In this document: positions 7,510 through 16,562 of the stretch, in pieces
How positions within the stretch are numbered: position 1 is the first letter of the stretch
Layout: every line of letters begins with the position of its first letter
Source of the DNA: LVI-A0039 sp033105485
Lineage (GTDB): Bacteria > Bacillota_I > Bacilli_A > UBA3375
Direction: 5' to 3'
Assembly (NCBI GenBank): GCA_033105485.1
Contig: CP136956.1
Coordinates: forward strand, 806,001 to 870,000
DNA length: 64,000 nt
Notes under the pieces: generated by a model
Seen by the model: only the letters and a program-made list of their open reading frames with translations
Told to the model about the DNA's origin: nothing
The model's database searches: none
Position numbers and translations under genes: made by a program

Positions 7510-8523
7510 TTATAGTAATTTAACATGATGCTTATTACAAGCGTCAATTGTTTCTTGATCCCAAACTGACGATTGGACTTCACCAATATGAGCTTTGCGC
7601 AAAAAGTACATACATAATCTACTTTGGCCAATTCCCCCACCAATCGAGTAAGGATATTCACCTGCTAAGATACTTTGGTGATAAGGTAGTTCTAATAGCT
7701 GCTCTCGATTAGCGAGTTTAACTTGTCGCTCAAGAGCAGTGTTATTAACTCTAATACCCATACTAGATAGTTCAAAGGCATCTTCCAATGTTTGATTCCA
7801 AACTATAATATCACCATTTAACTCCCAGTCATCGTAATCAGGAGCTCGTTTATCATGACTCTCGCCGTTAGTAAGTGTTCCACCTATCTTCATTAGGAAA
7901 ATTGCACCAAACTCTTTACAAGCTAGTTTCTCGCGCTCTCGTGGCGCTTCTCCTGGGAACATATCAAGTAGTTCCTGAGTTGTGATGTATTTAATCTTTT
8001 TCGGTAACTTTGAATCAACTAGCATTGGGTAACGAATTAGTATTGCATGTTCTACATCTAAGATTGTTTGATAAATGCTATCGACCGTATTCTTTAAGAA
8101 TCTAACATTTCTATCTAGAGTACTAATCACAACTTCCCAATCCCATTGATCAACGTATAAAGAGTGGATATTATCTAGCACTTCATCTTTCCTAATCGCA
8201 TTCATATCTGTGTAAATACCTGAATGTACTTTGAAGTTGTTCTGAGCTAGAGTGTATCTTTTCCATTTAGCAAGTGATTGAATGATTTGTAACTCTAGCT
8301 CATCAGCATTAGCTGGCGTAAAAGCTACCGGTAACTCAACACCTGTTAAATTATCATTAAGTCCCGTTTTCACATCTACAAATAGTGGAGCCGAAACTCG
8401 AGTTAAATTTAATGTCGAGCGTAAACTTGCTTCAAATGTATCTTTAACAAATTTTATTGCTTCATTATTTTCGATATAGTTTAGTTGTCCGCTATATCCA
8501 CTCGGAAATACTGTTTTTGCCAT
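7510..8523 (-). CDS. asnA: Aspartate-ammonia ligase
   Basis: A 337-residue ammonia-dependent asparagine synthetase: aspartate plus ammonia plus ATP gives asparagine, AMP and pyrophosphate. Recognised by 'VSAPLFVDVKTGLNDNLTG', 'VHSLAKWKR'-like 'IQSLAKWKRYTL', 'GIYTDMNAIR', 'YVDQWDWE' and the C-terminal 'PYSIGGGIGQSRLCMYFLRK', all hallmarks of this class II-tRNA-synthetase-like fold. Length is close to the E. coli enzyme (330). GGAGG precedes the ATG. It is the last gene of the NAD operon, 31 bases after the DUF4931 gene, so aspartate use for NAD and for asparagine is co-transcribed. No T-box fits in the 31-base gap, so control must come from the operon promoter. Confidence 0.95.
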   Translation of the reverse strand: MAKTVFPSGYSGQLNYIENNEAIKFVKDTFEASLRSTLNLTRVSAPLFVDVKTGLNDNLTGVELPVAFTPANADELELQIIQSLAKWKRYTLAQNNFKVHSGIYTDMNAIRKDEVLDNIHSLYVDQWDWEVVISTLDRNVRFLKNTVDSIYQTILDVEHAILIRYPMLVDSKLPKKIKYITTQELLDMFPGEAPREREKLACKEFGAIFLMKIGGTLTNGESHDKRAPDYDDWELNGDIIVWNQTLEDAFELSSMGIRVNNTALERQVKLANREQLLELPYHQSILAGEYPYSIGGGIGQSRLCMYFLRKAHIGEVQSSVWDQETIDACNKHHVKLL

Positions 8524-8554
8524 GGCTCCTCCTTGGAATCCATAACAAACCTTA

Positions 8555-9316
8555 CTAACTTAGTTTATTGTAAAAATCATGTATGCTGCATTCATAATCA
8601 TTTAATAGCTGCTCATCATAAATTTGAACTAATCCATATCCAATATGAATTGCTGAAGTTGGATATCTTGGAATTATCTTCAAGTAGCGTTTGCATTCGA
8701 TGTTATAAAAGAAAAAGTTATAGCTTGCTTCCGGACCCCAATATGTATCTTCAATGTATTTAGTAATTAGACTTACTGTCTTAGCGAGTTTAGAATAATC
8801 AGTTGTTACTTCTACGTTATATTCTAAAAAGCTTATCTTTGGTAGCGTACTTAAATTAAATTCAATATCATCACCGATGTTAATACTATGTCCCTCTAGA
8901 TTTTCAAGTTGAATTTGTTTATGACAATCTTGATCTTTAAACCCAATAATCTGCATATGTGGGTGTTTAATAGTCCCACTTGAATGAAGACCTTTATTTT
9001 TAAATAATGCAACTGACTTATACTCACCTGTCTGTTCAAACGAGATCCACTTCTCAATTGCAAATTTAAGTAAAGCTGTTAACTTATCGATTGTATATGT
9101 ATGGATATTAGAGTCACACACATCACTCTCAATCAAGACCATCATGTTTGCATCTTTAAGTGTACTGAACTTATTTTGAACAAGAATCATATCATCTTGG
9201 CGATCAACAACTGCTGCTAACTGACTAGTATCACAAAACGGACAAGATGTTTTAGCATTTCTTATTGTTGATGGTTTTTTACTATTTACTGCTCGATTAA
9301 AATATATTGTTTCCAT
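8555..9316 (-). CDS. DUF4931 / GalT-like HIT-superfamily protein
   Basis: A 253-residue protein with an N-terminal CPFCD zinc-type motif (about 25-29) and a histidine triad-like stretch 'GTIKHPHMQIIGF' (about 114-126), as in galactose-1-phosphate uridylyltransferases and DUF4931 proteins. Such proteins are nucleotidyl transferases or hydrolases; the true substrate of DUF4931 members is not known to me. It lies 55 bases after nadE and 31 before asnA in the same direction. Its place in a NAD operon suggests a dinucleotide or nucleotidyl-phosphate substrate, but that is inference. AAGGGAG supports the start. Confidence 0.72.
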   Translation of the reverse strand: METIYFNRAVNSKKPSTIRNAKTSCPFCDTSQLAAVVDRQDDMILVQNKFSTLKDANMMVLIESDVCDSNIHTYTIDKLTALLKFAIEKWISFEQTGEYKSVALFKNKGLHSSGTIKHPHMQIIGFKDQDCHKQIQLENLEGHSINIGDDIEFNLSTLPKISFLEYNVEVTTDYSKLAKTVSLITKYIEDTYWGPEASYNFFFYNIECKRYLKIIPRYPTSAIHIGYGLVQIYDEQLLNDYECSIHDFYNKLS

Positions 9317-9371
9317 ACTAACTCCCTTACTAATATAATAACTCTAATTTACTAGTCGTTGGGAAAATAGA

Positions 9372-10181
9372 TTAATTATCGTATATCGTTTTAACACCCG
9401 TGCGTTTATGAATTGTCTTTGTATAATGACTTTCAATAACCTGCTTTGAACTATCTACCACTTGCTTGAACTCAAGGTAATCATCAATATGCTCGTAACT
9501 AACACCTAGTGCAACTTCATCAGCAAGACCGGGACGTCCGTCTTCTAAGTCAGCAGTTGGCTGCTTAATATATAATATTTTTGGACAATCTAAGGCTGCT
9601 AATAATTGTTTACCTTGACGTTTGTTCAGCCCAAATATTGGAGCCAAATCAGCCGCCCCATCACCATGCTTTGTATAGAAACCGGTAATTGCTTCTGAAC
9701 TATGGTCCGTTCCAACTACAAGACCACTGTTGTTTCCAGCAATAGCATATTGCACAATCATACGTTCTCTTGCTTTAATGTTACCTTTATTGAAATCAGT
9801 AATCTCTTGTCCACAATCTCTTAATAACTGTTCGTGAGTATCAACTACTTGTTTAATATTATAAGTAACTAATTGATCGGGTTTGATAAATTCTAGCGCT
9901 AACCTACAGTCATCTTCATCTGCTTGCACTCCGTATGGTAAACGAACTGCAATGAACTTATAATCTTCATTAGTTTCTGTGCGTAACTGTTCTACCGCAA
10001 GTTGACATAACTTCCCTGTTAAAGTTGAATCTTGCCCACCTGATATACCTAGTACTAATGTTTTTAAATTCGAACTGATTAGTTCATTTTTCAAAAAGTT
10101 AACTCTAGTTTCAATTTCATGTTGTACATCAATTTGCTTTTTCACACGCATCTCTTCACATATCTTTGTTTGCATAGTCAT
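9372..10181 (-). CDS. nadE: Ammonia-dependent NAD synthetase
   Basis: A 269-residue enzyme making NAD from deamido-NAD, ATP and ammonia. The PP-loop SGGQDS is at 47-52; 'FIAVRLPYG', 'DFNKGNIKARERMI', 'GTDHSSEAITGF' and 'PTADLEDGRPGLADE' follow. The N-terminus (MTMQTKICEEM) aligns with the Bacillus form as I recall it, which supports the ATG at 10181. There is no glutaminase domain, so free ammonia is used, as by AsnA at the end of the operon. The first 26 bases overlap nadC, indicating coupled translation. Confidence 0.95.
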   Translation of the reverse strand: MTMQTKICEEMRVKKQIDVQHEIETRVNFLKNELISSNLKTLVLGISGGQDSTLTGKLCQLAVEQLRTETNEDYKFIAVRLPYGVQADEDDCRLALEFIKPDQLVTYNIKQVVDTHEQLLRDCGQEITDFNKGNIKARERMIVQYAIAGNNSGLVVGTDHSSEAITGFYTKHGDGAADLAPIFGLNKRQGKQLLAALDCPKILYIKQPTADLEDGRPGLADEVALGVSYEHIDDYLEFKQVVDSSKQVIESHYTKTIHKRTGVKTIYDN

Positions 10182-10998
10182 CCTCCATTTTTAAACTTAT
10201 ATCTAGACTCGTATATGAGTGCGTTAAATTACCAACACTAATCCTATCTACACCAAGTTTAGATACTTCCGAAATACGTGCTATAGTCATATTACCACTC
10301 GCTTCAACAATACTCTTTTCATCGATTAACGCTACTGCTTCACTCATCATTTGATTAGACATATTATCAAGCATAATAATATCAACTAGTTTTGTATCTA
10401 AACACTCTTCGACCTGTGCAAGTGTTTCACATTCAACTTCAATTTGTAAATTAGGACTCGCGTTATGAGTTAAATGTACTGCCTTAGTAATTGAACCCGC
10501 TGCTGCAATATGATTATCTTTAATTAATACTTGATCACCTAAGTTATAACGATGATTTTCTCCTCCACCAATAACAACCGCTTCTTTTTCAAATAACCTT
10601 AGCATTGGTGTCGTTTTTCTCGTATCATAAATCTTTGTCTTATCATTTGCAAGCTCAGCTACATACTTACTAGTTAAAGTTGCAACACCACTCATTCTTT
10701 GCATTAAGTTAAGTCCTACTCGCTCTGCATGTAAGATTGATTTAGTTAGTCCACTAATTGTCGCAATTACTTGTCCTACTGAAACGTTATCACCATCTTT
10801 AGCAGTAAAGTTAACCTCAACACTTGGATTTACTACTTCAAACACTTGTTTGAATACTTCTATCCCAGCAATAATCCCTTCTTCTTTGACAATTAACTTT
10901 GCAGTTGTCGACTCCGTTGTAAAGATTGGGTCTGTAGTCACATCACCTTGTCCTAAATCCTCTTCTATACTAAGTTTTATAATATCTAATTTATTCAT
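10156..10998 (-). CDS. nadC: Nicotinate-nucleotide pyrophosphorylase (carboxylating)
   Basis: A 280-residue quinolinate phosphoribosyltransferase turning quinolinate and PRPP into NaMN and CO2. Motifs: 'EDLGQGDVTTD' at the start, 'NLMQRMSGVATLT', 'DTRKTTPMLR', 'GGGENHRYNLGDQVLIKDNH' and 'VECETLAQVEE', then 'IMLDNMS' and 'EASGNMTIARI' lining the barrel. It overlaps nadB by 8 bases and nadE by 26, so the four enzymes are tightly coupled. No nadD is seen in the window. Confidence 0.96.
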   Translation of the reverse strand: MNKLDIIKLSIEEDLGQGDVTTDPIFTTESTTAKLIVKEEGIIAGIEVFKQVFEVVNPSVEVNFTAKDGDNVSVGQVIATISGLTKSILHAERVGLNLMQRMSGVATLTSKYVAELANDKTKIYDTRKTTPMLRLFEKEAVVIGGGENHRYNLGDQVLIKDNHIAAAGSITKAVHLTHNASPNLQIEVECETLAQVEECLDTKLVDIIMLDNMSNQMMSEAVALIDEKSIVEASGNMTIARISEVSKLGVDRISVGNLTHSYTSLDISLKMEDDYANKDM

Positions 10999-12415
10999 TG
11001 TTCTCCTTAAAGTGACATCCGATACTTGGATGTTCTATGCAACTATCAATAATCTTAGTAGCAAGTGTAATTAATCCTTGATCACTACTATTACCATTTA
11101 TGTTACTAAGTTGCTCTCTTGCTAGTTGTAGCTGCTGGTCATTACGAGTAATGTTACAGTATTTATTTAATATACCTTGAATAGTATTTAAAGTTTGCTC
11201 TGATACCTTATCAATTTGTTTATCTTCTGTTTCAATTTGATAACTGTTTTGTTTAGTAATATGGTTACCACAACTGATTCCATAAACCACACATTCTAGT
11301 AGTGAGTTTGAAGCTAAACGATTAGCACCATGAACTCCAGTTGATGAAGCTTCACCTACGGCATAAAGACCTTGTTTTGTAGATTGACTATTAGCATCTA
11401 CTTTAATTCCACCTATACTATAATGAGCTACTGGTCTAATTGGAATAAAATCTGTGCACAAGTCACGACCATCTTGTGCAACACAAGCACTAACTGTTTG
11501 GAAGCGTTCATAGACACTACCTTCAACGCATAAACTTGAACAATCTAAATACACTTCATTACCTTTATCAAGTTCAGCTTGAACTGCACGACTAGTAATA
11601 TCACGAGGTGCTACATCACCAAGACTATGATAGTTCGTCATGAAATAGCCTGACTGCGGTGAATAGATGCGTGCCCCTTCCCCACGTAATGATTCAGTTA
11701 ATAAATGATACTTACCATTATTATCACGGTATCCTGTTGGATGGAACTGGATTAAATGCATGCTTTCAATTGCAGCATCTACTTGGTTTGCCAAAATAAC
11801 ACTAGTTCCCGTAATCCACTTTGTATTAGTTGATGCGGTATATAAACTCCCATATCCTCCACTCGCAATAACTAAGTTATTTGTCGTAATTGATTTTTGG
11901 ATATTGTTTTGTTCAAAATATAGCTTATAAGTTTGAGCACTTAGCTCTTCTAATTTATTACAATTTGCATTATCAATGATCGAAATGTTACTACTCTTGA
12001 CAACTTTGTTTAAAAGAGACTCATATATCACTCGCCCTGTACTATCACCTTGGGCATGAAAAATACGACGCATTGAGTGCGCCCCTTCCGATGTTAAATC
12101 ATAATCATCTCCACACTTATCAAAGTTTGTCCCACAGTCGATTAGAAAATCGATTGCACTACTTGAGCTTTCAATTAAATTAGTAACGGCTTGTAGATCA
12201 TTTGCGTTTGATCCAGCAATCATCGTATCTTCAATATGCGACTTTATCTGCTCAGCTGTTGGTTTCCAAGAGGCAGCAATTCCACCTTGCGCAAGTTTGG
12301 TGTTTGCTCCATCTTTGCTATCTGCAGTTAGTATTAAAACATTAAGGTTTGAGTCTACATTTAAGGCTGTTGTTAAACCTGCAGCTCCACTTCCAATAAT
12401 GACAACATCAAACAT
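10991..12415 (-). CDS. nadB: L-aspartate oxidase
   Basis: A 474-residue FAD enzyme oxidising aspartate to iminoaspartate. The dinucleotide motif GSGAAG is at 8-13 and the succinate-dehydrogenase-like features are visible: 'NTKLAQGGIAASW' and 'SMRRIFHAQGDSTGR', then 'LIQFHPTGY', 'LRGEGARI', 'RDITSRAVQ' and 'GVHGANRLASNSLLECVVYG'. It is slightly shorter than E. coli NadB (540), as in many Bacillota. The start overlaps the nadA stop as TAATG. Product iminoaspartate is unstable, consistent with coupling to NadA. Confidence 0.95.
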   Translation of the reverse strand: MFDVVIIGSGAAGLTTALNVDSNLNVLILTADSKDGANTKLAQGGIAASWKPTAEQIKSHIEDTMIAGSNANDLQAVTNLIESSSSAIDFLIDCGTNFDKCGDDYDLTSEGAHSMRRIFHAQGDSTGRVIYESLLNKVVKSSNISIIDNANCNKLEELSAQTYKLYFEQNNIQKSITTNNLVIASGGYGSLYTASTNTKWITGTSVILANQVDAAIESMHLIQFHPTGYRDNNGKYHLLTESLRGEGARIYSPQSGYFMTNYHSLGDVAPRDITSRAVQAELDKGNEVYLDCSSLCVEGSVYERFQTVSACVAQDGRDLCTDFIPIRPVAHYSIGGIKVDANSQSTKQGLYAVGEASSTGVHGANRLASNSLLECVVYGISCGNHITKQNSYQIETEDKQIDKVSEQTLNTIQGILNKYCNITRNDQQLQLAREQLSNINGNSSDQGLITLATKIIDSCIEHPSIGCHFKENNE

Positions 12416-13323
12416 TAGCTTAACTCTAACATTAAGTTAATTGCTTTTTGCGCGCGAGTTAAAGTATCTTGTTCGATTTCAATTTGATTTTCTAAGGTAT
12501 CAAGAACATAATGAAGTTTCTCTAAATTAGTTTTCTTCATATTTCTACATACTAATCTTTCTGATAATAAGTGGAATGTCTTCCCTTCCGTTAGGTTATT
12601 CACCTGGTGTAAGATCCCTTCTTCAGTCCCAATGATAAACTCATCATGATCAGATTCAATTACATAGTTTAATAAGCCTTTTGTACTACCTACGTATTCA
12701 GCCATTTTTACAACCTTAGGGTTACACTCCGGGTGAACAATAAGTTTCGCATTTGGATATTTTTCTTGCATAGCTACTGTTTCATCTACTTTTAAGTTAT
12801 TGTGAATACAGCAATGCCCAGGCCATAAATCAAGTTCAAGTCCTTCAACTTGTTCATTTAAATACTCACCAAGATTTTGATCTGGTACGTATAACATTTT
12901 CTGACCCTTATAGTTTTCAGCAATCTTCATTGCATTGGTACTTGTTACACATACATCACTCTCTGCTTTTACATCTGCTGTACTATTTACATAACACATT
13001 ACTTTAGCACCTGGGTTAGCAGCCTTATAACTACGTACATCATCCCCATCAATCATGTCAGCCATTGGACATCCAGCAGTTAGTTCTGGTAATAATACCA
13101 TTTTATGTGGTGATATAATTTTCGCTGTTTCTGCCATAAAGTGTACTCCACAGAATACAATTATGTCGGCATCAGTATCACGAGCTGCTATTGAAAGTGC
13201 TAGTGAATCTCCTGTGTAATCTGCTATATCCTGAATCTCAGGTGTTTGGTAGTAATGGGCTAATATAACCGCATTCTTTTCAGTTTTTAATCTCTTAATT
13301 TCATCTATAATATTCTTATTCAT
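12415..13323 (-). CDS. nadA: Quinolinate synthase
   Basis: A 302-residue [4Fe-4S] enzyme condensing iminoaspartate with dihydroxyacetone phosphate. Motifs: 'AVILAHYYQTPEIQDIADYTGDSL' in the first lobe and three likely cluster cysteines in 'TAGCPMAD', 'HPECNPKV' and 'RLVCRNMKK'. A longer reading frame starts at 13389, but AAGGAGCGAG lies directly before the ATG at 13323, and the extension would overlap the promoter, so I take the shorter form. First gene of the operon. TTGCAA boxes surround its promoter. The oxygen-sensitive cluster fits an organism that also carries rubrerythrin and Nox. Confidence 0.95.
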   Translation of the reverse strand: MNKNIIDEIKRLKTEKNAVILAHYYQTPEIQDIADYTGDSLALSIAARDTDADIIVFCGVHFMAETAKIISPHKMVLLPELTAGCPMADMIDGDDVRSYKAANPGAKVMCYVNSTADVKAESDVCVTSTNAMKIAENYKGQKMLYVPDQNLGEYLNEQVEGLELDLWPGHCCIHNNLKVDETVAMQEKYPNAKLIVHPECNPKVVKMAEYVGSTKGLLNYVIESDHDEFIIGTEEGILHQVNNLTEGKTFHLLSERLVCRNMKKTNLEKLHYVLDTLENQIEIEQDTLTRAQKAINLMLELS

Positions 13324-13337
13324 CTCGCTCCTTAAAA

Positions 13338-13402
13338 TTGCAAACTGCAACTTAATAAACATTGTACTATAAAAACAATTGCAAATCAAGAATAAATTGC
13401 AA
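13338..13402 (-). promoter_or_regulatory. nadA promoter with repeated TTGCAA boxes
   Basis: Minus-strand TTGATT (13384-13389) and TACAAT (13361-13366) are 17 bases apart. TTGCAA occurs at 13379-13384 (overlapping the -35) and 13397-13402 (upstream), and TTGCA-AAC-TGCAA at 13338-13350 (leader). Three repeats of one short palindrome round a biosynthetic promoter suggest a repressor of NAD synthesis. I do not recognise it as a known NiaR or NrtR box. Confidence 0.55.
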
Positions 13403-13463
13403 AAAGAAATTTAATATAATAGTAAAGTGTAATAATCTATTTACAAATTTATAGTTTTTAGTA

Positions 13464-13493
13464 TAAAAAAAAGACCTAGCTTTCGCTAGATCT
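13464..13493 (-). terminator. Terminator of the rpmI-murA gene block
   Basis: Minus-strand AGATCTAGC and GCTAGGTCT pair across a GAAA loop and are followed by eight T. It lies 8 bases past the murA stop. Confidence 0.92.
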
Positions 13494-13500
13494 AACAAAA

Positions 13501-14805
13501 TTATTTTTCCATTAATTCAATGTCTGCACCAAGGTTAGTTAACTTCTTCACAATGTTTGCATAACCACGTAATACGTGATTTATGTTATGTACTTCAGTT
13601 TCTCCCTCAGCGATTAATCCTGCAAATAATAATGAGAATCCTGCACGTAAGTCTGTTGCTTCAACAACATCACCAGTTAATGGTGTTCCACCATTAATTT
13701 GTGCTTGTCCAAATTTCTCACTACGTTTAATTTCAATATTTGCACCCATGTCGTTTAAGTAATAACAGTTTTTAAATCTATCTGGATAAATAGTTTCTGT
13801 TATTTCACTGTAACCTGGAACTTGTGTAAGCATTGTTGCCATAACTTGTTGCAAGTCAGTTGCAAATGAAGGATATACTCCCGTTTGAATTTTTACAGGT
13901 GATAAGTTTTCAGTTTTTCCTAAAACAGTAATACGATCAACTTCAATAACCATCTTAATTCCAATTTGCTCTAATTTAGAAACTACAGCGTCTAAGTGTT
14001 CTGGAATAACATTATCAATAATAACATTTTCCCCAATTAAACCTGCAAGCATTAAATATGAGCCGGCTTCGATGCGGTCTGGAATAACTTGGTGATAACA
14101 ACCTTTAAGGCTTTCTTTACCTTCGATTTTAATAACTCCAGTACCTCCACCACGTATGTTAGCACCCATAGTGTTTAATAATGTAATAACATCTACAATT
14201 TCTGGTTCTTTTGCAGCGTTTTCTAAAATAGTAGTTCCATTTGAGATTGCTGATGCTAATAGTAAGTTGATTGTTGCTCCAACTGATGGAAAATCTAAGA
14301 AGATTGTATTAGATTCAATTCTACCAGTTTTTGCAGTAATTCTAATTGCGTCGTTTCCTTCGTGTGTAAATTCTTCAATTTCACAACCAAGAGACTCAAA
14401 ACCTTTTAAGTGTAAATCAATAGGACGAGGACCTAAGAAACATCCACCTGGAATTAGTAATTCACATTTTCCAAATCGTCCAAGCATTACACCCATTAAG
14501 TAGTATGACGCTCTAAATCTTGTAATTTGTTCAATAAGTAATGGTTTATACTCTAAATTCTTGTTATCAATAGTTACAATCTTACGTTCACCTTGATCAC
14601 TTACGATTACATTAGAACCTAAGTATTCTAGGATTTCAATTAAGTCATATACATCCTTAATTGAAGGAACATCTTCAATTACTAATTGCTTGTCAGTTAA
14701 TACTGAAGCGATTAATAATGCAAGAACAGAGTTCTTTGCACCTGATACTGTAACTTTACCAGTTAATTTATTTCCACCATTTACTTTAAAATATCTCTCT
14801 GCCAT
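13501..14805 (-). CDS. murA: UDP-N-acetylglucosamine 1-carboxyvinyltransferase
   Basis: A 434-residue EPSP-synthase-fold enzyme for the first committed step of peptidoglycan synthesis. Substrate-binding 'SGAKNSVLALL' is at 21-31 and the active-site loop is 'PGGCFLGPRPIDLH', with Cys122, the residue targeted by fosfomycin, present. 'DRIEAGSYL' and 'TEATDLRAG'-like 'VEATDLRAGFSLL' mark later motifs. Length is standard. It starts one base after the pepP stop and ends the long operon that begins with ribosomal genes. Bacillota often have two MurA paralogues; which one this is cannot be told here. Confidence 0.96.
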   Translation of the reverse strand: MAERYFKVNGGNKLTGKVTVSGAKNSVLALLIASVLTDKQLVIEDVPSIKDVYDLIEILEYLGSNVIVSDQGERKIVTIDNKNLEYKPLLIEQITRFRASYYLMGVMLGRFGKCELLIPGGCFLGPRPIDLHLKGFESLGCEIEEFTHEGNDAIRITAKTGRIESNTIFLDFPSVGATINLLLASAISNGTTILENAAKEPEIVDVITLLNTMGANIRGGGTGVIKIEGKESLKGCYHQVIPDRIEAGSYLMLAGLIGENVIIDNVIPEHLDAVVSKLEQIGIKMVIEVDRITVLGKTENLSPVKIQTGVYPSFATDLQQVMATMLTQVPGYSEITETIYPDRFKNCYYLNDMGANIEIKRSEKFGQAQINGGTPLTGDVVEATDLRAGFSLLFAGLIAEGETEVHNINHVLRGYANIVKKLTNLGADIELMEK

Positions 14806-14806
14806 G

Positions 14807-15868
14807 TTACCCCTTAATAGCTACATCGAAGTTTGGGTTTGCAGCATTTAAACTTTCACATCCACCTTCGCGAATAATGATGTCGTTTTCAATACGTACT
14901 CCACCAATTCCTTCAACGTAAATTCCTGGCTCGATCGTTACAACATGCCCTGCTAATAACTCTTTATGCCAACCTTTTGCAACACGCGGATTTTCGTGAA
15001 CTTCTAGACCAAGTGAGTGACCAGTACCGTGAATGAAGTATTCACCATATCCAGCTTCTTCAATTATGTCACGTCCAATTTTATCAAGTTCATGTCCAGT
15101 CATTCCAGCACGAGCAGCAGCAATTTGCGTTTCCCATGCTTTATAAACTGTATTATGAATCTCGATTAATTTTTCGTTTGTAGCTTCTCCAACGAAGAAA
15201 CTACGAGTCATGTCAGAACAATATTCGTCTTTGAATACACCAAAGTCAATTGTAACCATATCTCCTGATTCAATAACTCGATCTGTTGGCTTTGCATGAG
15301 GTAATGCACCATTTGGTCCACTAGCAACAATCGTTTCAAATGAAAGACGGTCTCCACCTAATGCAAAGTGAGCATTATCAACCATATTACGAACTTCAAT
15401 CTCAGTCATACCTGGTTTAATGTTTTCAGTAATGTGTGCGAATGCTTTATCTGTAAGTGCAACTGCAGCTTTAATTTTATCTAATTCATCTTCAGTTTTA
15501 ATTTCACGTAATCCTTCGATCACATCGAAAGTTGAAACTAATGTAGAACCATCTAATTCAGCTTGTAAGCTTTCATACATTCCAACAGTCATATTATTTG
15601 CTTCAATACCAATTGTTTCTAATTTTCTTTCTTTTAAAACTTCAACTAACTTAGCTTGGTGGCTTTGTCCAGTTTCAGTAATGAAAGCTGTAACTTCTGG
15701 CTTTAAATCATTTTTAATTACAGTTTTATAACGCCCATCTGTTATAAATAATGTTTCAGAGGGTAATAATACTACTAAAGATTCACTTCCTTTAAAACCA
15801 GAAATATACTTTTTATTTTCGTGGTGTGTAATAATTAATGCATCTATTTGATTAAAAATTTCTAACAT
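14807..15868 (-). CDS. pepP: M24 family Xaa-Pro aminopeptidase
   Basis: A 353-residue cytosolic metallopeptidase that removes N-terminal residues preceding proline. It has a creatinase-type N-terminal domain (about 1-120) and a pita-bread catalytic domain with the dinuclear metal ligands visible: Asp in 'VTIDFGVF' and 'SDMTRSFF', His in 'HGTGHSLGLEVHE', Glu in 'IEPGIYV' and 'GVRIENDI'. Length matches the YqhT/PepQ group, so it could equally be called a prolidase. It lies between ktrA (17 bases) and murA (1 base), all one transcript. Confidence 0.9.
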   Translation of the reverse strand: MLEIFNQIDALIITHHENKKYISGFKGSESLVVLLPSETLFITDGRYKTVIKNDLKPEVTAFITETGQSHQAKLVEVLKERKLETIGIEANNMTVGMYESLQAELDGSTLVSTFDVIEGLREIKTEDELDKIKAAVALTDKAFAHITENIKPGMTEIEVRNMVDNAHFALGGDRLSFETIVASGPNGALPHAKPTDRVIESGDMVTIDFGVFKDEYCSDMTRSFFVGEATNEKLIEIHNTVYKAWETQIAAARAGMTGHELDKIGRDIIEEAGYGEYFIHGTGHSLGLEVHENPRVAKGWHKELLAGHVVTIEPGIYVEGIGGVRIENDIIIREGGCESLNAANPNFDVAIKG

Positions 15869-15885
15869 AACTGTCCTTTCAAGGT

Positions 15886-16557
15886 CTATTTACCAATACC
15901 ATATTTCTTCTCAAATAAATCAATTTGAGTGATTTCACCAGCGATTAATAGGATATCATCTGGTTTAATCATTGTATCATGCTCAGCAATGATTACTTCA
16001 TTTTCATCACGCTTAATACATACGATATTAATATTAAAGTTTTTTCTCAAGTTAACTTCTTGAATAGTTTTAAATACGATTTTCGTATTATTTTTTGATA
16101 CTTGTAAACTACGAATTTCCATTGTATCAGATAATGAAATACCTTCAAATGGTTGATGTTTAACAATTTGCTTAGCTAGTTTTTTACCCATTGCTTCCTC
16201 GGGGTTAATAACTCTGTCAACACCAATCTTTTCTAAAATTTCTTTATGAGAATCATTTACTGCTTTCGCAATAATTTCTTTAACTCCAACTTTCTTAAGT
16301 GCAAGACAAGTTAAAATTGATTGTGTCATACTTGATTGACCCATACCAACAATTACTACGTCAACATGTTCAATTGAAATTTCAGATAATGCTTTTACAT
16401 CTGTTGCATCTAAAATTAACGTCGAACGTACAATTTCAGATACTTCTTTTGCTTTCTGCTCATCTATTTCAATGGCGATTACATCTTGGTTTAAATCAGT
16501 TAAAGTTTGAGCAACTGTCATCCCAAAACGACCAAGTCCAATTACCGCGTATTCCAT
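15886..16557 (-). CDS. ktrA: Potassium uptake regulator KtrA/TrkA
   Basis: A 223-residue peripheral gating subunit of a Ktr potassium channel. The RCK_N Rossmann domain (1-125) has GLGRFG at 7-12, the acidic 'IEIDEQ' after strand 2 and 'VVIVGMGQSSMTQS'. The RCK_C domain (about 135-220) follows, which in Bacillota often binds cyclic di-AMP. No KtrB membrane subunit lies in the window. It begins 5 bases after rpiR and is part of the rpoBC transcript, which would tie potassium uptake to growth rate. Confidence 0.9.
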   Translation of the reverse strand: MEYAVIGLGRFGMTVAQTLTDLNQDVIAIEIDEQKAKEVSEIVRSTLILDATDVKALSEISIEHVDVVIVGMGQSSMTQSILTCLALKKVGVKEIIAKAVNDSHKEILEKIGVDRVINPEEAMGKKLAKQIVKHQPFEGISLSDTMEIRSLQVSKNNTKIVFKTIQEVNLRKNFNINIVCIKRDENEVIIAEHDTMIKPDDILLIAGEITQIDLFEKKYGIGK

Positions 16558-16562
16558 TATTC

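Noticed and set aside
8524..8554. T-box or other riboswitch before asnA
   Set aside because: Only 31 bases separate it from the previous gene, too short for such an element.
13324..13389. 22-codon N-terminal extension of NadA
   Set aside because: It covers the promoter -10 and TTGCAA box, and AAGGAG supports the shorter start.
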